DNA of 64,000 bases from assembly GCF_021155765.1 (NCBI RefSeq), contig NC_060110.1:16080001-16144000 (forward strand), given 5' to 3'. How positions within the stretch are numbered: position 1 is the first letter of the stretch; the number at the start of each line of letters is the position of its first letter. This document shows, piece after piece, positions 14,601 to 27,298 of the stretch. This stretch comes from Diprion similis. Its lineage: Eukaryota > Arthropoda > Insecta > Hymenoptera > Diprionidae. The position numbers and the translations under genes are program-made. The notes under the pieces were generated by a model. That model searched no databases. It was not told the origin of the DNA and worked only from the letters and a program-made list of their open reading frames with translations.

Positions 14601-16250
14601 TGGTGAAATGAAAGAAATGGATGGAAACCTTTCACTTTTCGCTCAATCCGGAGATCCAGTCAGCTCTGTATAAATGGAATCAATAATTTTTTCCACACCT
14701 GCTTCAAATTCGAAACGATGAACATTTTTCCAGAAAGGGAAGATCGATTAGGCACAGTATGAGAAAGCTAATAATCTAAGAGGATGTGGATTTTTCCAAA
14801 CCCCTAATCCGCATCGGAATCGTACGTTAACCATACGCATGATGGTACGGTTTCTAGGCCGCGCGTGATGGGGACTACGTGCGGTATGTGGGTATGTGAT
14901 ACATACTTACGTATCGCCGAGAGTTTACGGATGACGTTTGCGGCGTGACGCGAGTTCGTCTCCTTATCGTGTACGTGTATAAAGAATATATAGATAGGAG
15001 TTGATCACGACTCGCGGTTCGTTCCTATAGCTACACGTCGAAGGCGTATTTGGACGTCGACGGTGCTAAGACGCAGATAAACTCCGCGGGAGTTCCGGTC
15101 CGATATCTCGCGAGCACCTCTCATAGCTACCAAAGTGCGTCTCTTTTTCGGCAGGGTTCCCAGCTCCCCACGGCTGACGAGGATATAATTGTTGCGGCTC
15201 CGGATGAGGAACAGGTATGCAGGGACATCTGTTTCGGATCTCATCGACGCCGCAATAAGATCACCGCGGATGGGTCAAACGATGTATATATAATATATAT
15301 TCGCCGTCGACATACGGCGGGCGTCAAAATTCACCCGGTAGAGAGAGAGAGAGAGAAGAAGAAGCGTTTATTCGTCCTGGGACAAGTCCCCTTAGGCTAT
15401 GCATTGCTACAATTGAATAGTGGGCAGAACACAGAATTAGCTTAAGATTGAATTAGAATTCTAGGAGGAGATAGGTCAAGGAGAAAATAGATTTTTAACA
15501 GTAGGATTGGATCGGATTTCGAACAAATGTTAATGTTTTGTGGAAAAAGCTTAGAATCACTCCAGTCATTCTAGCAGTATTCAAAAAGAATTTTCTCAAT
15601 TACAAATAGACGTGTAATTTAAATTAGTAACGTTACTGTAGCTATTCATGGGGTGGGGGTCAAAACTTGGAAGGGTCAATATTGCGAATGTCCGATATAT
15701 CGAAATTTCAAATATGTGAAAGTAAAATAACGAAAGATGAATTGTTCGAAATTAAGTCTGAACATACTGAACCAAACATGCACAAATTTTTCAAAAGCCA
15801 ATTCCTTTAAAGTCATCCTAAGATTAAAAAATAATAAATTTCTTCCTGATGTTTCGCGATGTTAACGTTACTTACTTCAACATCATAAATACACACAGTG
15901 TGCAACTGATTCTTGCCAGGAAATTTCGTATTACAAGCTTGTTTTATCCACTTGTGTATAAGACACATAATATGAAGGAAAAGTGATTATATTCTTCAAG
16001 GATATCTATTTTTTCATGTGTATCATATCCTTTTAAACGATTATTATAACGTTCAACGAGCGTGATTAAGTCAGTGTTCTTTTGGGTAAACGATGCTGTG
16101 GTAAAAGATGTAAACGCGTTTCAATACTAACACACCGTGTGTATAACAATAATAATGAATAAAGAGCACAATGCCGCTAGTACGACTCTTGCAGTGGTGT
16201 TGAATAGTTTTATAACCGAAGTATGTATACTACCGTAACAACCGCGTGAT

Positions 16251-16270
16251 AAAAAAAAAAAAAAAAAAAA
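16251..16270 (+). repeat. poly(A) run of 20
   Basis: Twenty consecutive A on the plus strand. There is no target-site duplication that I could see flanking it, so I do not call it the tail of a retroposed sequence. Confidence 0.85.
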
Positions 16271-16626
16271 CGTTCCGTGCAATTCCAGCGTGAATCTGTA
16301 CATGCAGGTACCTGAGTAAAATAGGTAGGTAATCCACGCAGGTATATATGTATAATGGTTACACGCATGCATGCGCTGGTTTATCTTCAACTTGGTTGGC
16401 ACATGCGGTATACATATAATGTGGAAACGCACAGACCCATAACCAGCAGAAAAGCTCAGCATCAGGATGAAGAAAAAAAAAAACAATAAAATAAAAAACC
16501 GTACCGGACTGAACGTCGAATGGGCGCAAGTTGCAACACTAAGAGAGATAGCCTAAATATCCCTACGCCTAGTTAGCCTCAGTCGTCTATTTTGTATGCA
16601 AGATTTGTACTGCCATCTATCTGCCT

Positions 16627-16642
16627 CCCCCCCCCCCCCCCC
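16627..16642 (+). repeat. poly(C) run of 16
   Basis: Sixteen consecutive C on the plus strand, the first of four such runs in the window (others at 28040-28057, 29728-29747 and 42025-42042). Confidence 0.9.
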
Positions 16643-17208
16643 TCCCTCGCCCCTCTCCCTTCGGCCCCCTCGTCCGAGTACTCGGTCTATCTTCTACCTG
16701 CCGCTTGCTGCAGGGCCAAGGGTGCCTATCTGTGTGAGTGATGCGTTCAACACCATGGAGGAAGAAAAAACAGGGGACCGAGAGGAAGAAGGTACTGAAG
16801 GAACGCAACAACGTCGCGGATCGAACGCTATAGTCCTGCATACGCACGTCGATTCAACTTGCGTAATTGAGACGCACGCATACGCGCGTGCATATCCCGT
16901 CTTCTTCCACGACATTGCGCGACAGCATGAATTGTGCAGCGAGAAGTCTTACGCTCCGGTCGAAGATCACCGTTCGTCGACTCCTTTGAACGGTGACACT
17001 TTCTTGGCCGGACACGGGGATTGATGAACAGCGGTTATGATCGATTCGCGTGCAACTCAAGGAAACAATCGAATCATTTATGATTCGAAGAATACGCTTC
17101 GTCAACTTGGCACATCATCGGTGCGACCGTATTTCATCCGTTGGGATATGGTTTATGCTCTCCAAAGCGGAGTTCTTTGCTTAATTTTCAAACGGTCGTA
17201 TTACAGTC

Positions 17209-17694
17209 TTGAAATTTACTGAGAATTGAACGAATTATAATGCGCTCTTTCAATAAAGCAGTGTAATAATGTAGCAGTACAAGAATGTATTTCGGGGTTC
17301 AAATTTATTGAGAATCGAATAAATTATATACAGTAAGGTACATGTTCGGTAGCTGAGGAGCATAGACTTATAGAGATAAACTGCGCGCTCCTACGGGGCT
17401 GCTGAAGCCAAGACCGAAGGACAGAGCTAGTCCTGCAGTGGTCCTCTATTCGTCGTACGATCAGGAGGGTAAGGAGCAGCCGCCAAACGAGGAAAGCGAT
17501 GAGACAGGCGGGCAAGTAGGTATACCTAGTATACTCGTATAAGCCTGTGTGTTTCCCTGCGAACAATAAGTCACTATAATCAGAGTGAGAGGGAAGGCCT
17601 GCAGCTCTTGTTCTCCCTGTCTTGTCACGGCTTCGGCTCGTTGTTTCAGTTTTCAAGTTTACTCAGATTTATTGAATAAATTGAAGTAAGGTAC
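17209..17694 (+). repeat. three diverged direct copies of an AT-rich block
   Basis: Related AT-rich blocks occur at about 17209-17240, 17298-17341 and 17651-17694. They share a TTTA-TTGAG-like core and an AATAAATT segment, and the last two both end in GTAAGGTAC. The similarity is visible by eye but imperfect. The stretch between the second and third copies (about 310 bases) is less AT-rich. A local duplication or the remnant of a small insertion are both possible. Confidence 0.4.
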
Positions 17695-20397
17695 GGTGGT
17701 GAATACTTAAGGTCATTATATTCTGCGCACGGAATTTTATTCTTTTCCCTTTCTCCTGCAGCTATTGTTGCAGTCTGCGGTAATCTTGAATGGTGTACGG
17801 TGACTGTTATTGATTCTAATAATTCAACAAAGCCTTGAACTCAGGTACGCGGAAGCCCTACGACGGGTTCGTGCCACGAGTGCAGCGACGAGATATCAGT
17901 GCTGGCATCTCTTACCTATTAAGGCATGAGCAATTTACTGCGAGAAAAATTACCGCCTAGCAGCCACCGCTGAAGTGCCACTCAAGCGTGGGACCTTCGA
18001 ACGCGAGCTCACAACAAATTTTGGGTGATTTAATTCTTTAATTCAGGCTAGGACGCTCAGCATCCCGATTTTGCTTCGGCTTTTTGTTCATTAAACTACT
18101 TTTTGGCAAATTCGTACTTTTTTTTACAAAAAATAAAATTTTGTGCTAATTGGCCACGAAAATCCGAATGCCAATTTTTATAAAAACTCAACGCACACTA
18201 ACAAATATTTTTTAATTTTTTCAAGATTTTTTTTCTTGCTTTCGTTTGTCCGTCATATTGGGTCTGCTGTTTGAATTTCGAGTTAGGATCTGTAATCAGC
18301 GACCGAAAGGCCCGTTTAACCGCATGCAAGCGAAAAAGGATGCACGAAAGGACTAGAGTTTGAATCATCAGTACCTAGAAAAGTCACAGCTGTCGAATAC
18401 CGTGTGTTTGTGGTGTTCTGAAGTAACGTAAATCCCGAACCTTTAGAATTCGGATCGGTAATTTTTTATTTATAGCACAAGAGAATGACAATGCTCATGG
18501 AGTTCAACAGACTATACCTTTCATCTTTTAAGTAGAAATCCTCAAATCCGCAACGCCGTACTGTCCGGATTATTTGCCCGCGGACTTCCCAGAGGGTATT
18601 TTGTACCTGGAAAGATCAATAGACCGAGTAATTTACCCATAATATCTATTCGGCCCGTTGTCAGTGCGGCGTCAAATTAGAGGCAGATTAAGAACTCAAC
18701 AACCGTGAAATATGTATGTATTACATGTAAGTCTTTCAAAACCCATGACGTTTTGTCCGATGGTTTTATCTATGTATCGAAAGACTTTGAACCACCGGAT
18801 GGACCAATGACAATGTCACCGTTCAAACATAGGCGAGGACGCAAACAGCCTCGATCTAATCGCGCCTCAGTTATCACTTGAAAACTCTCTCAACTGTTTG
18901 CACAGCATCGCAGCGCTCGCGTTTCCTCAGATTTTTCCCTCATCCAGTCTCACAATGCTTACCCACCCTATTGACACACTCAAATACTTCGTGTCAAATT
19001 CACAGCTTGCCTGCAAAAATTAACAATTACAATTTCACTCGTCGTATCCTCAAGCTACAAGCTGGTTGAACAATGCCTCATACACCCTAATATAATGGGT
19101 TTATTGGACGAATCTCCAGTTTCAATAAGTCAAATGACTTCTGAAACTTTACCTGAGAAATATTTTCATTATGATGAATTCGTGTGCGAGGGCTAGACTG
19201 ATCAGAAATATTTATTGTTTACTCAATCTTGTTATAATACGCCTGAGTCCGTTGACGGCATGAGAGCGAAGCGAACTTAAAAGCTACTAATTGTAAGTGA
19301 CCTGACTCTCGAAAGCAGTGAACACGTCAGCGAATACAGCGTACTGCACAACAATACGACGGTACGCACTGTCGCATCCATGGACGGATTAGGGCCCCTA
19401 TAGGAAACCATTTAAACGGTATTCAACGTCTGCTATTATTCTCCAAATAAACAGTTTTGGCCATAATAGGGCAAATACTCCCAGGGGGTTACTTTGACGA
19501 ATCCTGTGGGACAACCTGACTGCTCGCTTGACTTTGGGGCGACAATAGACGAAGTATTTTATTTCTGGTCACCGTCCAGGTTTTGAGCTGTGCATTATTT
19601 TTCAACAGCATCGTGCAAGTTTACTATATTTTGTGAAAATTAATAGACCGTAGTTAACATAATAAATTCCGTCAGATCAAATCAGACGAACGGGTTATTT
19701 TACAAAATCTTATTAAAAATCTTATTACAAAATCTCGTCATGTCACCTGGCGATAGTTTCGTAGCACTGAAATATATGTATATGTGCGAATAGGTAGGAT
19801 GATAGGTATCTGCGAGCGGTCCTTGGTTCGAATCCTGAACAAAATCACACGGCGTTCAATCGGAAACTAAAAATGCCTTTCATCCGATCTGCGAACAATT
19901 GTGAGTTATTTGCGTGCCAAGAGATCCACCAACCTCCCTAATTAAACCAAAAATTTCACTTTTATTTTTGACCAGAACCATTCCAAATGATTGCAGAGCT
20001 TCTTTTCATTACATGATGAAATCTCGTCGATCGAAATTTTAGGTAATTCTAATAAAACGTTATATTACTTTATAACCTGAGTATTTGTGTTGAATAATAA
20101 TTTAGTCAACATAAGTATTGTTTGTTCAGTCCATGCAACTTAGATATTGTTTTTTTCTATTTAATGACCATTTTCACTCAGTGTGCCAATCTGTACTTCT
20201 ACCTATGACTCATTGTGGATATGGACAAATAGGGTGAAACGGATAGTGGAAAAGGACAAATATTTTCTAAGACACGTGAAACAACTTGATAGGGAATGTT
20301 TGGAAAACTCAGTTTGCTGGAAACTGTACGATTTTCTTGTCAGTTAAGTAACAAATACTGGTAACCTCTACTTCTGCCAAACTAGTATATTGTGCAA

Positions 20398-20600
20398 CGA
20401 GTGGGCAAAAGTGACGATTTTGAGTGCGTGTGGATATCATGCGAACTCAGAATCTTCATTGCACACGATATTTTTCGCAATTGAAATATGAAAATAACCG
20501 ATTTTGGGCGCTTGCTGAAAACGAACAAAACACGCTGTTTCTCGATTTTCCACTAGTGCCAAAATATTAAGTGGCAACAACAATTTTTGCCCACTAGTGG
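20398..20600. mobile_element. MITE-like element bounded by short inverted repeats
   Basis: The sequence AGTGGGCAAAA near 20400-20410 recurs in inverted orientation at 20585-20595 (TTTTGCCCACT), about 200 bases apart. Inside the right end, CCACTAGTG at 20550-20558 pairs with CACTAGTGG at 20592-20600, giving a hairpin of about 51 bases. Non-coding sequence with inverted ends of this size fits a miniature inverted-repeat transposable element, but I see no clear target-site duplication and no second copy in the window. Confidence 0.35.
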
Positions 20601-21269
20601 AAAAATGGTTCGCCATTTCCAAACGCGGACGTCACTTATCGAGAAATAGCGTCTTTCTTAATTATTCCGCTTATTTTTAAATTCTAGGTGTGAAAATTCT
20701 TTTATTCTTCGCTTGCCATCAAGTCCGACTTGCCTCCAGATAGTATATTCTTTTGTCCTTTTTTTGTCTATACGCGGAAACTTCTCATCTATTCAACACG
20801 TTATATTCTCTTGAAAGAATTTTTTTAATCTTCAAAGGCAAGGTTAGTTGGACAGTTCCGTTTGCCTGGAGCGAAAATACACGGTGTCAAACAAATGATA
20901 TAATGTTCTCTTTGCTGCCATTATACTTGCGCTATTTATAGTTGACGTGAAATTCATATAATGCCTACTTACATTATACACAGTCGGTATTTTGATAAGA
21001 GAATGATATTTTTGTATGGCGTATATTTTTCAGCAATAAATTGGCTTATACAGGTAGTTATCTCATTTAAAACAATTACTCGCTCGGGTAATTATGCTTC
21101 AACTATCAACTAGCAATGTTAGTAGTAACCTTGCAAAGACGCGTGTGCTATCCATATATACTATACACTGGCGAATATTTATTAAAACTATTTCTATCAA
21201 TTTTTACTTTCCATAAGAACAATAAATTTATGTACTCTAGAATCGCTTGATCAGTCTGTATTTGTCAGT

Positions 21270-21368
21270 CCCTGATCGGATTTGATGGGTAGGCCCTCAT
21301 CGAATTTTTCACCAGGTCCTGGCCAGGCTTGTTTATCAAACCCTGATCATATTTAATGATCAAGCCCT
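21270..21368 (+). repeat. two-copy diverged direct repeat
   Basis: A 28-base unit starting CCCTGATC and ending GCCCT occurs at 21270-21297 and again at 21341-21368 with about 21 of 28 positions identical. Between them is the perfect palindrome CCTGGCCAGG near 21318. Function unknown. Confidence 0.45.
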
Positions 21369-24300
21369 AGCCAAGTAGAAATTTCAATCCGCCAGGCGTT
21401 TATCAAGGCCAGTCAAGGCATCACTTGATCGGACTTTGGGGAACGACTTATCATATTTGTTATTTTTTGAAATTATGTAACAAATTACTTAGTTTCATAC
21501 AGATGCGAAAGGAAGGCTACCGTAACTGAGTTGTTGAGATTAGTAGGTAGATATCGATAAAAATAATATACTGCGAAACGATATTTCGTAGGATTTTTTG
21601 CCTCGATACGGTTTGCCTGAGGGAAACCCGATCGGGGCCTGACGGAGCATCAGGTTTACCTTGTCAAAGTCTCTACCCCTGGTATACGTACACAAATGAA
21701 ATTTAATTTTGTCAAACCGCCCGCTTGAAGTCTTTCGTAAAGAAAATGAAAAATACGCGTCGAAGACGCAAGCCATTGCATAAATCATAAACAGTTCCCC
21801 TTTGCCGCAAGGGATCAAAGATTGATCGGGAAATTGGTCAGTGGCCGTCATTATAATTTCTTTCGAAATCATAGTACCGATTATTAATTCTTAATATCCC
21901 ATCAATTGAGAAACGCATGACCGAGTAAATTTAACGACTCTTACAGCGATCAAGCGGAAGAATAGCGATTTTATATTCGACAATACGAAGATCATAAAAT
22001 CAAATTGAACGTCTCGTCTATTCAGGATCGCTGGCGTCTCGGGGCTTAGTGTTTATCCAGGTCGACGTCTTCGAGGATACGTTTGGACAATTGCACTCGG
22101 TGTAATTAACAACCTCGTAATGGTTCTGGGTAAAGTAATTATCCGTCGTCGTCGTCTAGCCGGAAGACGAGAAGGAGAACAAGGCGATAGGATCGCCGAA
22201 CATATATACATACATGCAGAGTACCGAAAAGTGTCGCAAGACTCTCAGCAAGACGAGTTGCCATACGTATTCACACTCTGTTGCAATGATGAGAGTTTCT
22301 AAATCAGGCGAGTATCGGACGCTGAAACTGCAGTGACGTCACTGCGACGCGTACAAATCCATCCGTATGTTCCGAGCTCGGCTGAAGACTAGATAATAAA
22401 ATCAAGCCGTGAAAACATCACGTGTAAGGGGGATTAACAAATTTTTCCAGGAATTTTCCATCGTGAAAATCAGTTGAATATTGAAGTGAATTTCATATTT
22501 AAGGAAATAGCGGGGCCTGCAATTTGCCCGCATAGCTGCCGTATAACCCAAAGTCAGCATGGGACCGAGACATATTTCGTTATGGCCTGCCTGCAATAAA
22601 AGAGATTACCTCCCCGCACCGCCGTTCCACGGTTATGCAGTGTGGCGGTCCACTTGGCCTGGAGATTTGTGCCCAGTGAATAAGTCAGACTTTTGAAAAG
22701 GGCAGTTTTAATCCGCAGCCGTGTTGTTAACTTGAGTCCAGTCGTAAAAGAAAGTTCGACAATGAAAGAAACGACACTGAACGATGCTGGATGGGGTTGT
22801 TACGGGGGTGGAGCAAGAGGAGCTGAAGGGTCGGCGCGATACGACCGTAATGAGATTCGCGGAAGGCACAGCGGCGACCGAAGCCTCGAGAACTTTTGCT
22901 CTTCCTCAATTGCAGAATGATTGTGAGGCACGGCTTACACCTAACAAGTAGGTAAAAGTCCTCCGAGTGAAGTTTTGAAATTCTAAGAAAACCTGAGTGG
23001 CTAGGAATTGCTAAACGTCCCGCGCTCGAACGTCGAATTCAAATTCTTGCCATGCATACTTGATTTTATTAATCGTAAGTAGATTTACGTAATTATGTAT
23101 AAAAATGATCACTGCAGTTCCAGGGTAAGACGATTACGCGCGTAACATGTTCAGCGTACAAATTGTGTATTCAAGTATTATATCGAGACGGTAAATTATT
23201 GAGCTTGATACTACACCTAGGCATTGAAAATTTTTATCACCCAGATGGCGACGCGGTCTTTCATATACCTACAGGTAGAATCTCCAACGGCCAAAAGCCA
23301 ACTGACTTTCAGCCCGGATAAAGGAGGTGAAAAAAAATGGACAATTCTAATTATGCACAACACTCCGCGTGCGGAGAGAGTCCTGGCCATCCCTGTTGGT
23401 TCTCTGTCCAAGGGGTATCCGGTGGTCCATGGCCGTACATACGTTGTGCCGTCGCAGCCTCGGATCTGCACTGTGAATTAATAACGCGTGAATCTCAGGT
23501 AGCGGAATTAGCATATACCTGGGGCGAGTCGGACTTGCGGCCCTTGGCCAAAGGCGCGGCTGGGTGGCTTACAGTCCATCTGTGACTTTCCCAAGCCTGT
23601 TGTTCTTAAGAGCGCTGCAGATGACATTCTTACAGTGCAGCTTTGGAATCAGGGATTCCCAAATATGTTTACCGCGGCTTGAAGTGCGGCCCATGGGTAG
23701 CCCAAGGGGTTTAGCGGTGATCCGGAGAAGGTAAAGTCAACGGTTAGCTTGGGTAATTAGTGATACGATGCTGGCCGCAGCCAACACTTGTAAAAATGAA
23801 ATTCGAGGTACCTAGGCAAAGCCAAGGCTGCAGTACCGCCACCTGGGGCGATTTTCTCCGCGGTGCAAGTTGGTACGTTGGGTACCTCAGAAAACAACGC
23901 CTGGAGGTCACACGAAAACCCATCAACTCGGATGCATCCACTTGGAGCGAATGGATTTTTGGAACATTTCATCCACGACGCGGAATGTGTGATCGAAAGG
24001 AATGAAACTCGGATGTTGGACGATGTTGTAAATAATATACGAGACTATAAAGAAAAACATTTCGGAGCAAGAAACTTGATCATTACATTTCTTGCAAGTG
24101 TTTTTTCTTATTTCTTATACCGATCATTCGTTTGCACCTTTTCCTTCTTGTGGTGTCAATACCGTAACGTGCAGTTTCGTGTTATGCAGCGATTCAATGA
24201 AATGGTCAGAATTCTCCTGCGAATATTATATTCAAACTGGATTCGCGATCAGAAAATCTCTCGGCCCTCGCAGGAGGCTGAAATTTTTTTTCTTCGTCCG

Positions 24301-25042
24301 ACATGTTGAAAATCGAATTTATATAAGCATATAATCTTAAATCAACGTGTCATACGCAGGCTGCGACGCCTCGTAGTCACGGGAAGCAACACGTCTTTCG
24401 AAAAATTCCCAAATCTGTTCACAATGAAAGAAACCTATAGCTTCAAGGTTTCTGTTGATTGATAATGACCATTGAATTCGTTTCATAAGGAACGGATAGA
24501 TTAATGTAGTGATATAATATCGATATGGTCGTGATGAGCCTGTCGCCTGTAACTTGGAATTGCAAGGTTTCTGGTAAACTTACTGATGCTTTACTTGCTA
24601 CAATTCATGCATGTATATCACAATCGCCGGTTGAAATCTTATACATAATTAATAGCAGCGCGATTTCCAGAAACAACCGGTTTATCCTCTTTGTTTTATG
24701 ACTTATCTTACAGTCCACAAAGACCTTTTTGCTTACTATAATTAGTCACTCGCAGTGTTAAGTTCCGTTTCGCTTTTTTCCTCCTCGGCTTACCGGAAGT
24801 TTATATTATTACATCGTGAGGTTTGTTGTTGAGTCTCTGCTAAGTCTACTTCTTAAAGATCTCGAATCGACATTTTCAGAAAGAACAAGATCTGTACCAT
24901 GATCTGTTCTCAAACGAGGCGTTATATCGATACAGCATAGATCGAATCGTAGAAGAAACTTCATACTCGCTTAGTTAGATATAAGAGTGTATAAAAACTC
25001 GCATGCAGCAGCGATGTAACGGCGTCCAGACCGTGCTCTCTA

Positions 25043-25060
25043 TCTCTCTCTCTCTCTCTC
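25043..25060 (+). repeat. CT dinucleotide repeat
   Basis: (CT)9, one of three pyrimidine microsatellites between 25.0 and 25.4 kb; the others are a CT-rich tract at 25241-25275 and a CTAT repeat at 25319-25336. Confidence 0.85.
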
Positions 25061-25318
25061 ACTACCTCGAAAGTCTATCTCTATATATACATCTATGCCA
25101 ATATGCACTGCGGCCGCACGGTATACCTGAGTATATCAAATGCCTAGCTAGATCACATGCTGTATGGCTATATATAATTACAATCAAAGAAAATACTCAA
25201 GTCGCTGCATATTTAATTTACAACTTGCAACCACGCGTTCTCACTCTCTCCCTCTCTCTCTCTTTCTCTCTCTTCACACTTAGTAGCTAAGCTCCAGAAT
25301 AAAATAAACTTCATCTAA

Positions 25319-25336
25319 CTATCTATCTATCTATCT
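25319..25336 (+). repeat. CTAT tetranucleotide repeat
   Basis: About four and a half tandem CTAT units, running into CCATC repeats and then CT-rich sequence. Confidence 0.85.
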
Positions 25337-25858
25337 GTCCATCCATCTCTCTCTCTTTCTCTCGGAACTCTGTAGTTGCAGCAACAGTATGAGGTTCGAA
25401 TTATTTTCTCTTCTATCACACACGCGTCCATCACGGTTTACAGCGTCTCCTAGCAATGCAAGGCAATAGTAGATGCACAGTGCACACTCTCGGCGGTGTA
25501 TGTAGAGCTTCGTTAGGAAGCGCGTTGGATAACCAGCGCACAATCAGCTACAGCATCAACTCACACACCCGCCATGCACACTTCCAACGAATTCACGCAT
25601 CGTGGGTGTCAGGGATGAGGTGAGGCATGTGCCGTCCGTACAATAATTCATCCACATGTGATGCACAACGTACCTACATAACAGCATGTACGAACGTGCA
25701 TATGGTAGGTATCTACCTGTCCGTGCATCGACATGACGTGCGTGTGTCTTAACATCATAAGAACTATTCAGAGCAACGTGGTGGGGGGGATAGAAAACAC
25801 CTTCGGTACGGTATCAACGCGCTTGTGTCGCCTTTATCAAGTTTTCCGGAACGAGGCA

Positions 25859-26117
25859 TCGGGGCGGGGGCGAGAGGGGGAGGGACGGAGCGGCAACGAG
25901 AGGCGGGGCAGGGCGGGGGAATTCACTGGTCGATCGCCACAGCGACAGACACGTGAAGCATCGCGAGGGATGCGAGGGGGAGGATAGGAAAGAGCCTCTT
26001 CCCGCCCCCACCCCCGCCCCTCGACGCTTTTCACCGCCCCCGTCCCCTTCAACCGCTCTCTCACTATCTCACTCTCTCACTCTCTCTGTCTCGCTCTCTC
26101 CTCCGGCACCTTCCTCG
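25859..26117. promoter_or_regulatory. GC-rich island with opposed G-quadruplex motifs
   Basis: A purine-rich, very G-rich block (25859-25985) is followed by a pyrimidine-rich, very C-rich block (26000-26117). On the plus strand four or more runs of three to five G lie at 25861-25884; on the minus strand the equivalent lies at 26001-26020. The GC content is far above the surrounding intron. I infer a possible internal promoter or enhancer of the long gene; no TATA box or splice-supported first exon could be tied to it. Confidence 0.4.
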
Positions 26118-27267
26118 CCCTGCGCCCCTTTTACGACGAGGATCGTCTCGTTCGCCGCAGAGAGTCTCGTCTGCGCTAAGGGTGGGGGCATCATAGGATC
26201 GGCTAGTAGGGGAAACGGCGGAGAGGGAGGAAAGCACATTGGTGACCGTACGGAGAGCAGAAGAAGGGCGCAAGCGAGAGATCCAGGTGGTGGGGATAAC
26301 GCCGACGACCGTCTACGGTCGAGACAAGGACGGAGGGAGATGAGCTACACTCACGGACAGGTTGAGAGAAATTCAACGAGAGCCAGGAGTCACTCTTCTT
26401 CGGGACGCGAGCCCGTTGACACGTGCGTTGGCTAGTCAAGTAACGTAAATACTGTAACAGTGATTGTTATATTCTGTCAGATAGTCAAACTATCCTCGAC
26501 TTCAACAATCTGCGCTTAAAGTTATTTAATAATACTCGCCTTAATTCAACAAACTAAACCGAAAGCAAAGAAAAACACCCGAGACGTGTGAAATAAACTT
26601 ACGTATATACGTGAGACTTAATACTGTGTAAAAGACGTTTATAGTGATCTTAACTGTGTGTGCGTGTTTACGTGGGAAATATTAAGGACAAAATAAACTG
26701 AAATTTATTCTTAGGTGTTTAATATTCGTCTGCTTCGACTCGTCTTAGTCTTCTTCCGAACTTAAATCCCTGTTTGGCAGCTGAAAATCTTCTTGCGTCT
26801 AAATGTCATGTTGACAGTAGTATACACACTTAAATCCTTGTATACATGTACACGTTCCGGAGTCAATTGAATAACACGGTTTGACATTAGCCGCGCCGTT
26901 GTTATCATCATTCGTTTTCAGAAACCGGAGATTCTCCGCTCTTGCCTCAAACAGTTATAATCTGCAGCTACATAGTGTCACGACGATGAAGAGTGACGGT
27001 AAAATATAGGAAACGTCGAGTGGTTCGTCTTCTGTTCGGCACGAGATATTCACAGGTGTTTGAAAAATTGATTGCATTTTAATCGGGCACAAACACGTAT
27101 ATTATGCAGTGTGAATGAGCAACCGTCTACAGTGCCAATACAAGTTGTCTCTTGAAGGATTTTATATGGTCATTGGATTTCACCGTCCGAAAAGCTGATG
27201 CGTTGAAATGGATTACTCGAATGAAGGTACGTTTTATGCGGTTTAATGTTTGCCTATTTCTATATCG

Positions 27268-27295
<28 letters not shown>
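27268..27295. repeat. TA dinucleotide repeat
   Basis: A pure (TA)14 run. Confidence 0.9.

Positions 27296-27298
<3 letters not shown>

Larger units (their letters stand above)
10801..17200. other. long non-coding stretch, presumed pebbled intron (part 2)
   Basis: No gene recognised. The sequence is rich in simple repeats: (TA)n at 10801-10822, TTCC/TACC repeats at 11329-11369, (CT)n at 11676-11694, TTCG-like repeats around 14.04-14.09 kb, a 20-A run at 16251-16270 and a 16-C run at 16627-16642. Between 12.2 and 15.4 kb the base composition is GC-richer, but the open frames in it (for example 13969-14391 and 15050-15445) look like chance frames through repeats. Confidence 0.6.
17201..22000. 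other. AT-rich non-coding stretch, presumed pebbled intron (part 3)
   Basis: AT-rich with few microsatellites; the longest open frames are about 110 codons without a recognisable domain. It contains diverged local repeats at 17209-17694 and 21270-21368 and a hairpin-bounded element at 20398-20600, each annotated separately. This part looks more like old transposon-derived sequence than the repeat-dense parts on either side. Confidence 0.55.
22001..25840. other. non-coding stretch, presumed pebbled intron (part 4)
   Basis: No gene recognised. Several overlapping open frames of 60-150 codons lie between 23.2 and 24.3 kb on both strands in a patch of higher GC, none with a domain I can name. 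The right end (25.0-25.4 kb) is dense in CT and CTAT microsatellites. No RNA gene or convincing splice-site pair seen. Confidence 0.5.

Noticed and set aside
16251-16270. Poly(A) run as the tail of a processed pseudogene
   Set aside because: No upstream coding remnant and no flanking target-site duplication seen.
19825-19835. GGTTCGAATCC, a perfect tRNA B-box-like sequence
   Set aside because: The flanking bases do not form a T-arm stem, and no A-box or acceptor stem is found at the right distance.
23217-24334. Cluster of overlapping open frames on both strands
   Set aside because: No domain, no consistent splice pattern and frames on both strands; more likely chance frames in a GC-richer patch.
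25953-26435. 160-codon arginine/serine-rich frame
   Set aside because: It is generated by the GC-rich and CT-rich simple sequence of the island and has no protein-like features.
27208-27226. ATG-containing stretch with a GTACGT donor as a pebbled first exon
   Set aside because: It is phase 1, so joining to the exon at 34792 gives an immediate stop. It would match the exon at 36091, but that would skip an exon and nothing else supports it.
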